A stretch of DNA of 64,000 bases, taken from NCBI RefSeq assembly GCF_009930815.1, contig NZ_CP022222.1, forward strand, positions 9,032,501 through 9,096,500, in the 5' to 3' direction. Source of the DNA: Bradyrhizobium sp. CCBAU 051011. GTDB lineage: Bacteria > Pseudomonadota > Alphaproteobacteria > Rhizobiales > Xanthobacteraceae. Below the pieces are notes generated by a model, which was not told where the DNA came from, ran no database searches, and worked only from the letters and a program-made list of their open reading frames with translations. The translations under genes were made by a program, and so were the position numbers. This document shows positions 9,855-18,422 of the stretch, piece after piece (position 1 is the first letter of the stretch; each line of letters opens with the position of its first letter).

Positions 9855-10838
9855 GTGAAATTGCTCGTCGTCATTGTTAACTATCGCGTCACCCAGCTTG
9901 CGATCGATTGCCTGCACTCGGTCGCAAAGGAAATCGCCAGCGTCCCCGGCGTCCATGTCGCAATCTGCGAGAATGGATCGGGAGATGGTTCCGCCGAACT
10001 CATCCGGCGGACGATCGAGGACAATGGCTGGTCATCCTGGTGCACCCTCAAGGCGCTCGACGTAAACCTCGGCTTTACCGGCGGCAACAATGCGATTCTG
10101 CGGCCGGCGCTGGAATCTGCCGACAAGCCCCAATATTTCCTGTTGCTCAATTCCGATACGATTGTCCGCCCGAACGCCTTCAAGGCACTTGTCGACTTCA
10201 TGGACCAGAATCCGCATGTCGGCGTCGCCGGCAGCCGGCTCGAAGATCCCGATGGAACTCCGCAGCGCTCCGCATTCCGCTTTCAGTCACCGCTCGGAGA
10301 AATCGAAGGCAGCTTGAAGCTTGGGCCAGTGAGCAGGTTGCTAGACCGCTGGATCGTAGCTCCTCCTGTGGTCGATTACGCGTTCGAAACCGATTGGGTT
10401 GCCGGCGCTAGCATGATCATCCGGCGCGAGACGATGGAAGCGACGGGATTGCTCGACGAAGGCTTCTTCACCTATTTCGACGACATCGATTATTGCTTCA
10501 ATGCCAGGAAGCAGGGATGGCCGACCTGGTACGTTCCGGCAAGCCGTGTGGTGCACCTCGTCGGTCAGTCCACCGGCGTGAACAGCAAACCGAAGCGTTT
10601 GCCACCCTATCTCCTGGAAGCGCGCAGGCGCCACTTCCTGAAGAACTACGGCGCATTCTACGCGGCCATGGTCGACATCTGCAGAATTGCGGGCCTGTCG
10701 CTCTGGCGGCTGCGGGTCATTCTCACGGGAAAGGAAGATACCACGCCTCCGCGGCACCTTTCCGATTCAATCCGGCACAGCGTGTTTTTCAAAGGCTTCA
10801 AGGTGATCGACGTCAAGAATCCGGCCTTAACCTCGTGA
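9855..10838 (+). CDS. Family 2 glycosyltransferase (rhamnosyltransferase-like)
   Basis: Starting at a GTG at 9855 the protein reads VKLLVVIVNYRVTQLAIDCL, the classic beginning of GT-A family 2 enzymes of the WbbL/rhamnosyltransferase type. NLGFTGGNNAIL and FLLLNSDTIVRPNAF (the Asp-containing metal site) follow, then DWVAGASMIIRRETME, and DEGFFTYFDDIDYCFNARKQ, the acceptor/catalytic block. It would transfer a sugar from a nucleotide donor onto a lipid-linked glycan. Neither the GTG nor an in-frame ATG at 9738 has a strong ribosome-binding site, so the start is uncertain. It stands just after the RND pump gene in the same direction but with a gap of 161 bases. Confidence 0.82.
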   Translation: MKLLVVIVNYRVTQLAIDCLHSVAKEIASVPGVHVAICENGSGDGSAELIRRTIEDNGWSSWCTLKALDVNLGFTGGNNAILRPALESADKPQYFLLLNSDTIVRPNAFKALVDFMDQNPHVGVAGSRLEDPDGTPQRSAFRFQSPLGEIEGSLKLGPVSRLLDRWIVAPPVVDYAFETDWVAGASMIIRRETMEATGLLDEGFFTYFDDIDYCFNARKQGWPTWYVPASRVVHLVGQSTGVNSKPKRLPPYLLEARRRHFLKNYGAFYAAMVDICRIAGLSLWRLRVILTGKEDTTPPRHLSDSIRHSVFFKGFKVIDVKNPALTS

Positions 10839-10865
10839 TTTCCGAACCCGATCCGGGATTTCGTT

Positions 10866-11309
10866 ATGTCCGTCGACGATGAGATTGATCGGAGCCTGGT
10901 AGAGTTTGCCCAAAAAGTCGCAGCCATACCGAAGGGCATTGCGAACGAAGCTCGTTCCGAACAACCGTCGCCAGACGCGCTCGACGCGTCGCCAGCCGTA
11001 GCCAAAATCGGCTGATCCGGACACCCAGCCCTCCCCGCCCACCGGCGCGATCGGCAAACAGATTCGCAATGCGGATGAAATCGCTGGCCTCATCATGAAG
11101 TCACTGCGCTCCATCGATGGTTGCCCTGCTCGCGGATTTGTCGTTACGGTCTATGGGTCAAACCCCTGGAACGCCATGCTGACGATTCGGCCGGAAGCGG
11201 GCCTCCGTATCGATCGCGGACTCTGGCGTTCCCGGTGCAAGAGATCGGCGCGCGGCTCAGAAAGGACTTCGACGTGGTGTCAACCATCTCGACCAGTGGC
11301 TCGTCGTAA
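10866..11309 (+). pseudogene. Small conserved-looking protein gene broken by two frameshifts
   Basis: Three stretches in two frames look like one protein of about 147 residues. Frame one opens MSVDDEIDRSLVEFAQKVAA and runs to a stop at 11013. The next frame then reads GAIGKQIRNADEIAGLIMKS and GFVVTVYGSNPWNAMLTIRP up to about 11230. The first frame resumes with VQEIGARLRKDFDVV and stops at 11307. Adding one G in the CCCGG run near 11232 would restore RSRVQEIGARL, so the second shift looks like a one-base loss. I do not know the function. It could be a decaying gene or a sequencing error. A translated search should find one uninterrupted homologue across all three parts if this is right. Confidence 0.5.
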
Positions 11310-11356
11310 CCATTCCACAGGGTTGTGCCAGCGAGAGCAGGTCGGGTATCCCAGAT

Positions 11357-12889
11357 ATGGCAATCAATTCGGCCAACAACGTCCTGCCTTCCGGGTTTGA
11401 TCCGTCAGCTCAGCCGTTCCGTCTCCTCGGAATCGACCCCGGCGCAACGGCATCGGAAATCCAGTCCGCCCTCGGCCGGGCACGCGAGATGCATATCGCG
11501 CCGGAGAAGAGTCTGGCGGAGGCATCTGCGGCGATTTTGGACCCGGTCCGACGTCTGGCGAGTGAGCTCTCCTATCCCCTCGGCAGCACGCCCGATCGCG
11601 TTGACCTCTTCTACATCGAACGGCCCGCCGATGCTTCCGACGACGACATCCTGCAAACATCGGCCCAGTTTGCGCCGCTCTCGGCGGCCAACTTCATTGC
11701 GCGTCATGCGGTGCGGCACGGCGCCTCCAGCGAACTGCTCCTTGGCCTGATCGACGCGCACAATTCCATCGATGCAATGGAAATCTATCAGACCCTGCAG
11801 GCGCTCCGGAATCGCGCCGGTTGGCCTCCGCCCTCCCTGGCGAGCGTGAGGGATGGGCTGGACGATCTCCTGGACGCGCATTGCGTGGCCGTTATCGAGG
11901 CCTACGATCCGATCGAAGCAGCCGCAGAACCGCTGCTGGAAGCCACGCACCGGATCCTCGCAACCCGCGAACCGACGCTCATCCAAAGGCATTCGCTGCT
12001 ATTGGAAGCCTATCGGCACGCGACTGCGAAAGTGCGCGTCAACGCCGATCAGCAGGTCGACAGCGCCTGCCAAGCGCTGGAACAACAACCGAGCGACGCA
12101 TCGTCGATTGAGAGATTGGCAGACGCGCTGCAAGTCTGGATGTCGCTGTGCGAACCGCTGTTGTTGCTCGACGCACACCAGGGGTTCAGCGACGGCGAAA
12201 CGAACGTCACACCTGATCGCGTCTTCGGCTTGCTCGGCGAACTCAGCAGCCGACGGCACTACCGTACGGCACAGCAGGTTCTGGATCACGTACTCGTCGC
12301 TTTCGGGTCAATCCCGGATGCGGCTGCACGCCTCGCCAAAGTCGGAGACATACTGCGCGAAATGCTGCAGGCCGGTTCGACTGCCATCGTGCACGAGCCG
12401 GGCCTTGCAGTGCCGACGCAGAGCGGCGGCTTCCCTCATGCCAGAAAGGCTGCGCTAGCGGCCGCAGCGCTGCTGATCATGCTTGGGTTTCTGGTTGCGT
12501 ATTGGGCTTTCGACGGAGAAGTGGCACCCTCCGTCGCCCCAGCACCCAATCCGCCCGAGGCGAAGGCGGAGCCGGAATTGCTTCCTGCCGTCGGCAAGGG
12601 CCAGCGCTTCGCGCGAGAATACGTCCGTTACTGCCGTTTTCAGGAGGAGCGGCTGCGTGTCGTGAAGCAAAAGGTTCGAGGTCCCGAAGACATCCGCGCC
12701 TATAACGCGCTTGCAAACGACTACAATTCACGTTGCTCCGATTTCTTCTATCAGGACGAAGATCTAAGAGCGGTGAAGGAGGAAGTCGTCGCGAAACAAA
12801 AACTTCTCGAAGCCGACGCCGAGCGCATACTTTCGACCTGGCCCTGGCGTACGAACGTCGGTGGAGCACCTGGGGCGTCCTCCAAATGA
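11357..12889 (+). CDS. J-domain-like single-pass membrane protein of unknown function
   Basis: 510 residues. Residues 20-65 (FRLLGIDPGATASEIQSALG) look like the first two helices of a DnaJ domain, as in FRVLGL..A...EI. The loop that should carry the His-Pro-Asp triad reads REMHIAPEKSL instead, so Hsp70 stimulation in the usual way is unlikely. Residues 110-340 are alpha-helical and resemble repeat-type scaffolds. One membrane helix is predicted at 365-386, followed by a proline/glutamate-rich linker and a charged C-terminal domain with CRFQEERLR and YNSRCSDFFY. The topology suggests a cytoplasmic N-domain and a periplasmic C-domain. I do not recognise the family; the J-like call is a weak similarity by eye. 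Confidence 0.7.
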   Translation: MAINSANNVLPSGFDPSAQPFRLLGIDPGATASEIQSALGRAREMHIAPEKSLAEASAAILDPVRRLASELSYPLGSTPDRVDLFYIERPADASDDDILQTSAQFAPLSAANFIARHAVRHGASSELLLGLIDAHNSIDAMEIYQTLQALRNRAGWPPPSLASVRDGLDDLLDAHCVAVIEAYDPIEAAAEPLLEATHRILATREPTLIQRHSLLLEAYRHATAKVRVNADQQVDSACQALEQQPSDASSIERLADALQVWMSLCEPLLLLDAHQGFSDGETNVTPDRVFGLLGELSSRRHYRTAQQVLDHVLVAFGSIPDAAARLAKVGDILREMLQAGSTAIVHEPGLAVPTQSGGFPHARKAALAAAALLIMLGFLVAYWAFDGEVAPSVAPAPNPPEAKAEPELLPAVGKGQRFAREYVRYCRFQEERLRVVKQKVRGPEDIRAYNALANDYNSRCSDFFYQDEDLRAVKEEVVAKQKLLEADAERILSTWPWRTNVGGAPGASSK

Positions 12890-12928
12890 GCCGAAATCGT
12901 TCGGATAACCTTACTGGCGTCACAAGCC

Positions 12929-13036
12929 CCTCATGGTGAGGAGCGCAAACAGCGTCTCGAACCATGCGGCCCCGTCCGTGGCCCTACATCCTTCGAGACG
13001 CCCGCGTCTCGCGGGCCCCCTCAGGACGAGGTTTTT
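12929..13036. repeat. Palindromic intergenic repeat element
   Basis: The segment begins CCTCATGGTGAGGAGCGC and ends CCCTCAGGACGAGG, with CATCCTTCGAGACGCCCGC and GCGGGC between. These ends are inverted and imperfect, giving a long stem with nested hairpins. Bradyrhizobium and related genomes carry many such elements between genes. Only one copy is visible in this window. It lies just downstream of the J-like gene and could fold as an RNA hairpin that protects or ends the transcript. Confidence 0.6.
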
Positions 13037-13225
13037 AGAGGCCTTGGCGCGCCAATATCGGGCGAAGCATCGCACAAGCGTCAGCGCAAAGTTCCCGATT
13101 TAACTTTTTCCGCGGCTATCAAGCTTAACGCGCGAGTTGCATTGCGAATGGCCTGCGAAAAACTATGGTTGTTTTCGAGTTACCGTATTCGGCCGAATTG
13201 ATTGCATCACCTTGCGGGGTATTAC

Positions 13226-13390
13226 GTGAAGCGCCAGCCTTTGAGCAGACCCAAGAACGTCCGGGCATTACCGGCCACGAATTCGCTGAGAGACCGCTAC
13301 GCTGAAGTGCTGAGGTTGCGTCGGGCCATTTGCCAGACCCAGGCCGCGCTGCAGGCGCCGGCTACCGTCAATCGGCTCGCCGCGAAGTAA
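13226..13390 (+). CDS. Small basic hypothetical protein
   Basis: 54 residues from a GTG at 13226, preceded by GGGGT. The sequence VKRQPLSRPKNVRALPATNS followed by LRDRYAEVLRLRRAICQTQ is basic, with an amphipathic helix. An upstream ATG at 13202 would add eight residues. Its stop at 13388-13390 is four bases before the next small gene, so the two may be translated together. Short proteins with this RYAEVLRLR style are, from memory, common in Bradyrhizobium, but the function is unknown and the call rests mainly on plausible composition and position. Confidence 0.5.
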   Translation: MKRQPLSRPKNVRALPATNSLRDRYAEVLRLRRAICQTQAALQAPATVNRLAAK

Positions 13391-13394
13391 CCTC

Positions 13395-13502
13395 ATGCGT
13401 TCGACCGTTACCAGGTGCGCCTACCTGTTTGCTATCGTCACAGCCATGATCGGCTGGTCGTGGCTGCTTCTGCATAGCCTCGCCTGGGCGTTTGATTACT
13501 AG
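13395..13502 (+). CDS. 35-residue single-pass membrane protein
   Basis: A short frame starts four bases after the previous stop. It opens MRSTVTRCAYLFAIVTAMIG and continues WSWLLLHSLAWAFDY. One membrane helix with a short basic N-terminus (inside) is clear. It has no domain that I can name. The tight spacing to the 54-residue gene before it suggests a two-gene unit. The case for a real gene is the well-formed helix and spacing; ribosome profiling or conservation of the pair would settle it. Confidence 0.45.
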   Translation: MRSTVTRCAYLFAIVTAMIGWSWLLLHSLAWAFDY

Positions 13503-13544
13503 ACTGATTTGAGGACGGACGTGGCGCCGCCTCGAGGCCTGCGC

Positions 13545-13850
13545 TCAGTCGCAGACTCTGACCGCTCGTTGCCGCCAGCCCCTGGCGGTCCAGACGCGGC
13601 GCAGCACATAGCAGGCAGCTTCGCTGCGATAAGCCCATGGACCGTACTCGGCATACTCGCCATAGCCGAACGGATAGTCATAGCCATCGTCAAATGGATG
13701 ACCGTAGAGACGCGCGTAGCCGTAGGCCCCTGGATAGCCAATCCCGCGGAATCCCGGCGCGACGATATACGTGCCACCGGCTGCCGCAACTTCAGGGACG
13801 ATCGTGAGCGTCAGGCAAAGCGAAAACAAAGCTGAACTTGCTTTACGCAT
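13545..13850 (-). CDS. Small secreted Gly/Tyr-rich protein
   Basis: 101 residues from the ATG at 13850, with AAGGA nine bases upstream. MRKASSALFSLCLTLTIVPE ending in VAAA is a normal Sec signal peptide. The mature part is rich in Gly, Tyr and Pro (GFRGIGYPGAYGYARLYGHP) and ends with a Cys-containing segment ACYVLRRVWTARGWRQRAVR. That ending is seen in many small secreted hypothetical proteins of rhizobia. The frame overlaps the end of the PilZ gene upstream by eight bases, so they are probably co-transcribed. Function unknown; a structural surface or periplasmic role is a guess. Confidence 0.6.
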   Translation of the reverse strand: MRKASSALFSLCLTLTIVPEVAAAGGTYIVAPGFRGIGYPGAYGYARLYGHPFDDGYDYPFGYGEYAEYGPWAYRSEAACYVLRRVWTARGWRQRAVRVCD

Positions 13851-14169
13851 ATTCCGGCGTCCTTGCACTACCCCGCGGAGCAGAATGGTCTGATGGAGCC
13901 TTGGCCAGATGATCGATGAACTGAGCGCCGAACTCGCATCCGATGCGCCATGCCAGCCGGCACCGGCGGGGGCGGCCGGTCGAGAGGATCAGCGTGAACT
14001 CCGCGGGCACATCGAGATTTTCAGCGATAACCCGCACGCCGCCATCTGATATGTCCGTGATCGTGCAATCGCGCGGCAGCGAGCCGACCCCCAGCTGAAT
14101 CTTAGCCGCCCCGTGACAGGCACGACGTTCGCTTTTTCGCCGATCCACAAACACCCCGACCCCACCCAT
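13843..14169 (-). CDS. PilZ-domain protein
   Basis: 108 residues. DRRKSERRACHGAAKIQL begins a PilZ beta-barrel (the RR..R part of the RxxxR c-di-GMP motif). CTITDISDGGVRVIAENLD is the D.S.GG strand, the second part of the motif. CRLAWRIGCEFGAQFID is the closing strand (W....G.G..F). Proteins of this size in rhizobia are single PilZ domains that bind c-di-GMP or act as degenerate PilZ adaptors. The start ATG at 14169 gives a seven-residue lead before the motif. No partner is apparent next to it, though the window holds many envelope polysaccharide genes, a common PilZ target. Confidence 0.75.
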   Translation of the reverse strand: MGGVGVFVDRRKSERRACHGAAKIQLGVGSLPRDCTITDISDGGVRVIAENLDVPAEFTLILSTGRPRRCRLAWRIGCEFGAQFIDHLAKAPSDHSAPRGSARTPEYA

Positions 14170-14509
14170 ATTTGTTGATTTTGTCTTTCGGCAATCTTAT
14201 CGAAAATCCGTTGGGCTTCGCCTAAGCGATCGCCCCGCAGTCGATGGTTTCCATTGGTGGAAAGTTTACCGCTACCACCGGCCGACAAGGCCTCGCAAAA
14301 TCTCTGACGGCCCAGGGTAAGGTTAAAGATTCAATTGCCTCGAAAGCAGCTCTGAACCGGTACAAAGTGCGAAGATGAGAAGGCACACAGCTATCAGGCG
14401 CGGAATTGCGGCGATCGCGATCGTTCAGCAGCATCATGATGGGTTAATCGAACCCGCCCCAAATCTACGGCAGATTTACTGATAGATTTGTTTTGAGAAG
14501 CATTTAAGA
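14170..14509. other. Intergenic stretch without a convincing gene
   Basis: Short frames occur on both strands, for example a 71-codon frame at 14222-14437 minus, but they lack domain features and start signals. This divergent gap should hold promoters for the PilZ gene (minus) and the methyltransferase-like gene (plus). I see no clear operator or RNA. Confidence 0.4.
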
Positions 14510-14584
14510 ATGCAGATCTCCCCGGCGTTACTGGCGAGAAAGGTCACACATGGTTACTTTGCATCATCACTTTGCGGTGGGGTT

Positions 14585-15280
14585 ATGAATTTTCAACGCA
14601 TCATGGGCCTTGCGGATTACTATTCTCGCAGCAAAGGCAAGTTTTATCCTTGGGGTTTTGCAATGAACGGCATGACCTCCAGATTGGAGGCCGCGCGTCA
14701 GATCATTCACGTGCTCGCCATTGAAAGAATTGTCGAAACCGGATCGTTTCGCGGCACGACGGCTGAATGGTTTGCTCAATTTGGCCTTCCGTTGGAAACA
14801 GTCGAGCTCGCGGAACGCTATTGGACTTTTTCAAGGGCTCGACTGGCCAAGTTCACGAACGCGAAGGCTTACTTGCAATCCTCGGTCCCGTTTTTGAAGG
14901 AACGGATTGCCCTCGGATCGGTGGAGAAGGACGCGCGACAATTTTTTTATCTGGATTCTCATTGGGAAAACCATCTCCCCTTGCGGGAGGAACTCGAGTT
15001 GATCTTCAATCACTATACCAACGCCGTCGTCCTGATCGATGACTTCAAGGTAGAGGATGATCCGGGTTATGGCTTCGACCACTACGCGCCGGACAAGGAA
15101 CTGACCCTCGCCTATGTTCGGAATTCCGATCTCCCGAACCTGTCGTGCTTCTATCCTGCCATTCAATCAAGGGAAGAAACTGGCGCCAGAAGGGGCTGGG
15201 TAGTCTTGACTTCAAATCCCGGGATGGCCGAACAATTGAGGACGGTACCCTTGCTGCGAGAATATCCGCTCAAGACATAG
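14585..15280 (+). CDS. Class I methyltransferase-like protein
   Basis: About 231 residues from an ATG at 14585; an ATG at 14510 would add 25 residues that look unlike a domain. IERIVETGSFRGTTAEWFAQ is a Rossmann motif I variant (VETG.F.G.T) as in SAM-dependent methyltransferases of the family 24 / cephalosporin hydroxylase type. ETVELAERYWTFSRARL gives the acidic residue after strand 2, and FFYLDSHWENHLPLREELEL is the D.HW block of that family. The end VVLTSNPGMAEQL is consistent. Such proteins often modify sugars in polysaccharide loci, but nothing adjacent proves the substrate. The stretch from 14510 looks more AT-rich than its surroundings. Confidence 0.65.
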   Translation: MNFQRIMGLADYYSRSKGKFYPWGFAMNGMTSRLEAARQIIHVLAIERIVETGSFRGTTAEWFAQFGLPLETVELAERYWTFSRARLAKFTNAKAYLQSSVPFLKERIALGSVEKDARQFFYLDSHWENHLPLREELELIFNHYTNAVVLIDDFKVEDDPGYGFDHYAPDKELTLAYVRNSDLPNLSCFYPAIQSREETGARRGWVVLTSNPGMAEQLRTVPLLREYPLKT

Positions 15281-15992
15281 ATTCGGCAATTTGGGGCAGT
15301 GCATCGTTTCCAAATTGATTTCAGAGCTAATCTGGATGCAAGCACGGATCAGACAAATATGCCGTGTCATTGAAGGCGGGCCGGCGCATCTACGCTGACT
15401 GGGCTACGTTTCATGCCATCGCCGGTTCTGATGATAGCGCGCCAAAGGCAACCGTACCGACGTGGGGCATCGATCTTTGGAGGTCACTGATAGATGCGAC
15501 GGTTTCACCCTTCCGGTGTTCTTTGCCGAACAGGCGCGTGTTCGGCAACGATTGAAGGGCGACCAGCTTACTTCGACAATAACCACCTCGCCGCGTCAGC
15601 CTCCGAGTTTTGGTCTCGTATTTTTGACGATTTCGATCTTCCCACAGGCAGACATGAACCGTGATCGCAATCGCCGCACGGGTCGACGGCGCTATAAGGT
15701 GGAGAGACGTTTAATTACCCTTTAAAAAAATGATCCAAATTTTGAGTCATATCCAGCCGGGAAAGCTTCCGATTGGAATCATCTCCAGCATTAGAATGGC
15801 GAATTGCCCCGGCCGAGACCGCTATATTGGGTGGTCCGAATAGGATTCGCTGCGAAATTGACCTTCTTGGTTCAAAAATGGACAAAAACAGCCTAAAAAA
15901 CTGATAGAGAATGATTAGAATGCTGTGCGCCGCGGTTGACTTGGCTAGAATTCGCAGATATTAATATCTTATTAAATTCCAGGAGTGAAAAA
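15281..15992. other. Long AT-rich intergenic region upstream of a PEP-CTERM gene
   Basis: About 710 bases with only short, low-quality frames (for example 15364-15555 and 15462-15725 plus). The last 270 bases are clearly AT-rich, with TTTAAAAAAATGATCC and TTAATATCTTATTAAATTCC just before the next ribosome-binding site, and probably hold the promoter of the PEP-CTERM gene. I see no RNA gene that I can name. Confidence 0.45.
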
Positions 15993-16658
15993 ATGAATAA
16001 GCTGCTCAAATTTACTGGCGCTGCATTATTTGGCGTTCTGCTTCAGAGCGGCGCCTCACAGGCGAATGTGCTTCTAAATGGCGGGTTTGAATCAGGGGAT
16101 TTCACCAATTGGACGGTGAATCTTGGCACTAGCTATCCTCAAGTCGTTATTGCCTATAATCAACCTGGCGGTTATCCCACCGGCGCGTTCGGGGAACCTA
16201 TCCCCACAGCACCCAACGGTGGAACCTACGGTGCTTACTTTGTTTCGGACACTGCCACCCAATCGATCTCCCAGTCGATCAGCCTGACGCAGGGGCAGCA
16301 CTACCAGGTCAGCTTCCAGGTCTATTCCCCCAACAACGGTCGGAATAACCCATTCGATGCTACACTCCAGTCGAACGTGGATGGGGTGCTCTCCCCGCTG
16401 TTCACGGCCAAGACTTTGGCGAGCGGATGGACCCTTTACTCGGCGATTTTCGCGGCCAGCGCCGGTCCCTATACTTTCTCGCTGAATTTCCACGGCCAGG
16501 GCATTCCTGCGGCAGACTTTGTGGTTGATAATGCGACGGTGGCGGCTGTTCCTGAGGCTTCCACTTGGGCGATGATGATCCTGGGCTTTGTCGGCGTCGG
16601 CTTTCTGGCCTATCGCCGCCGGGAAACTCCGAAGAAGATCGGCTTTCGCCTCGCTTGA
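15993..16658 (+). CDS. PEPxxWA-type PEP-CTERM surface protein
   Basis: 221 residues from the ATG at 15993, with AGGAG eight bases upstream. [20 protein letters not shown] with a cleavage site near SQA is a Sec signal peptide. The mature protein begins [18 protein letters not shown], a jelly-roll, carbohydrate-binding-like opening found in many PEP-CTERM proteins. The tail is [19 protein letters not shown] then LAYRRR: a PEP-like motif (here PEA), a membrane helix and a basic end, the sorting signal recognised by exosortases. It would be cut and released or anchored at the cell surface, probably linked to exopolysaccharide. No exosortase gene is visible in this window. A terminator follows. 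Confidence 0.88.
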   Translation: MNKLLKFTGAALFGVLLQSGASQANVLLNGGFESGDFTNWTVNLGTSYPQVVIAYNQPGGYPTGAFGEPIPTAPNGGTYGAYFVSDTATQSISQSISLTQGQHYQVSFQVYSPNNGRNNPFDATLQSNVDGVLSPLFTAKTLASGWTLYSAIFAASAGPYTFSLNFHGQGIPAADFVVDNATVAAVPEASTWAMMILGFVGVGFLAYRRRETPKKIGFRLA

Positions 16659-16680
16659 TGATTTCAGCCGTATCTGAGTT

Positions 16681-16712
16681 GGAAGCCGCCCAATTGGGCG
16701 GCTTCCTTTTTT
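16681..16712 (+). terminator. Rho-independent terminator after the PEP-CTERM gene
   Basis: GGAAGCCGCCC and GGGCGGCTTCC form an 11-bp perfect stem around a four-base AATT loop, followed by six Ts. It starts 22 bases after the stop codon of the PEP-CTERM gene. Confidence 0.9.
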
Positions 16713-17079
16713 GTCCACCGGCTTGATGGTGCAGGGCGAATTCCCAGCCTAGCCACAATGTGGCGTCGGCGGACTTCACCGATTGAATAATTTATTTAAT
16801 AATATTAAATATAAAAAACTTTAATACACCGCGCCGCACATAGCCAACTGCAACAACGTCGAGCCACTAACCATACGCGCCAGCGTAGACTCCAAGAGCA
16901 ACTCCACTAGCGGGAAGGCAAGAACTTCCCGTTTGCCGTCAAGCACGCCGCCATCCGCACGTACGAACTGCCGCCTGTCTGCAGTCGGGCGCGAAGATCG
17001 ACAAGCAACAACCGTTCATCCCGATGCTTCACCACGGTAAGGTTAAGCAGCCAAATCATTCGCACGAAAGCGATCGCCA
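16713..17079. other. Intergenic region, AT-rich near 16790-16830
   Basis: No frame here looks coding. A very AT-rich patch, ATTTATTTAATAATATTAAA, lies near 16790 and could bind H-NS-like protein or serve as a promoter. Nothing else is recognisable before the VanZ-like gene. Confidence 0.4.
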
Positions 17080-17499
17080 ATGCACAAGTCCGGTATGAAC
17101 CGGAAGATCGTTACTAAGCTAATGCCGATAGCGGCATGGATGGCCGTCATCACGATCGCTTACGCCACGCTGACGCATGTCGGCTTCGTCTATGCCATCT
17201 ATTTCAAGCTCTCGCCGTTCGTGATGCGGCCGGCGATGCAAACCTACGCGCATTTCGAGCACGTGATCGCGTTTGCCAGCCTCGGCGCCCTGTTCGGGTT
17301 CGCCTACCCTCGGCGCCTGATCCTGGTTTGCTGCATCGTACTCGGCGCCGCGGTGCTGCTGGAGATATTACAGACCGTCACGCCGGACCGGCACGGCACA
17401 TTGATCGATGCGCTGGAGAAAATGGCGGGCGGCGCGGCCGGTATCCTATTTGCGAGAACTGCGTGGCGGATATGGCCTGCCAAGGACATACCATCCTGA
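17080..17499 (+). CDS. VanZ-like family small membrane protein
   Basis: 139 residues with four membrane helices. The block [20 protein letters not shown] and the later [20 protein letters not shown] with MAGGAAG match the VanZ-like domain (H...Y..L...F, then E..Q...P.R.....D...N/K..G). VanZ gives low-level teicoplanin resistance in enterococci; in Gram-negative bacteria its relatives are often found in envelope and exopolysaccharide loci with unknown roles. The start may be the ATG at 17080 or the one at 17095. It lies between two PEP-CTERM genes on the same strand, which hints at a surface function. Confidence 0.82.
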   Translation: MHKSGMNRKIVTKLMPIAAWMAVITIAYATLTHVGFVYAIYFKLSPFVMRPAMQTYAHFEHVIAFASLGALFGFAYPRRLILVCCIVLGAAVLLEILQTVTPDRHGTLIDALEKMAGGAAGILFARTAWRIWPAKDIPS

Positions 17500-17672
17500 G
17501 ATTGGCAGCCCCTTCTGACTTAACTCCCAAGGCAGCCGACCACATGACGGTTCCGCAATGCGAAACCAGCAGGCTCATTTCACGTGCAACGAGGCGTTAT
17601 CCCCACCGGAGATTGACTCAAATTAAAAGAATGTGTTTAAAGGAAGTACAACTATTAATAAACGGGGGTATT

Positions 17673-18332
17673 ATGCGGTTTTGGACGCTGGGCTTGATCG
17701 GTCTGGGGGCCGCGCTGGCGTTGACGTCGTTTGTCAGCTCCGCTTCGGCGGTCGTCACGTTTAATCAGAATCTGGCGTCGGGCTGGACCCAGGGGAGTGG
17801 CACCAGCAACGGCCATTTCACGGTCGACACCGAGGACAATGGGGTGGAGCTCGGACTGCGTGCCTCCCTTCGATTTATCGGGCCGATCACGCCGACAGGA
17901 AATCTGTACATCGCGCCTGTGGGCAGCACTCCGCCCGGCAGCGCACTGTGGAATTTCGAGTTCTCGGTCAATCCCGGCTCGCTGGTAGGCACCCATTCGC
18001 TGCTGACGATTACCGGTCCCGGAGGATCATTGGCGTTCGATCCGATTATAATCGGGGACAATACGCCGATCGGCGGCCCGCTCTATCAGAACAGCGAGAA
18101 TCTTGGCTTTGCCTTTCTGGGCGGTCCGATCAATTTCAACCCGAATATTTCCGGCATCTACACCTTCGATCTCAAGCTCCTCAGCGCAAACAACGACGTG
18201 CTGGGCGACGTCTCGATACAGGTCAATGCCATACCCGAACCCTCGACCTGGGCGATGTTGATCCTCGGCTTCGCCGGCATCGGCTTCGTGGCCTATCGTC
18301 GAAAATCGCGGCCGGCCGCGCTGGCCGCCTGA
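17673..18332 (+). CDS. PEPxxWA-type PEP-CTERM surface protein
   Basis: 219 residues from the ATG at 17673 (AAACGGGGGTATT just upstream). [20 protein letters not shown] with SSASA is a signal peptide. The mature part begins [17 protein letters not shown] and is beta-rich, ending with [20 protein letters not shown]. The tail is [19 protein letters not shown] then VAYRRKSR: the PEP motif, helix and basic cluster. The mature domain differs from the neighbouring PEP-CTERM protein, so they are not simple copies, although the tails are nearly the same. Surface location and exosortase processing are known for the family; the function of this one is unknown. Confidence 0.88.
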   Translation: MRFWTLGLIGLGAALALTSFVSSASAVVTFNQNLASGWTQGSGTSNGHFTVDTEDNGVELGLRASLRFIGPITPTGNLYIAPVGSTPPGSALWNFEFSVNPGSLVGTHSLLTITGPGGSLAFDPIIIGDNTPIGGPLYQNSENLGFAFLGGPINFNPNISGIYTFDLKLLSANNDVLGDVSIQVNAIPEPSTWAMLILGFAGIGFVAYRRKSRPAALAA

Positions 18333-18354
18333 CCCCATCTTCCTAGACGAAGTG

Positions 18355-18378
18355 AAAGGCCGCCTTCGGGCGGCTTTT
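18355..18378 (+). terminator. Rho-independent terminator
   Basis: GCCGCC and GGCGGC form the stem core around a TTCG tetraloop, extended by A-T pairs and followed by TTTT. It lies between the PEP-CTERM gene (plus) and gspO (minus) and may serve both sides. Confidence 0.85.
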
Positions 18379-18422
18379 CCATTGCGCCCACTGATTTGAA
18401 ATCCATCTGAAAGCCGCTCTGC

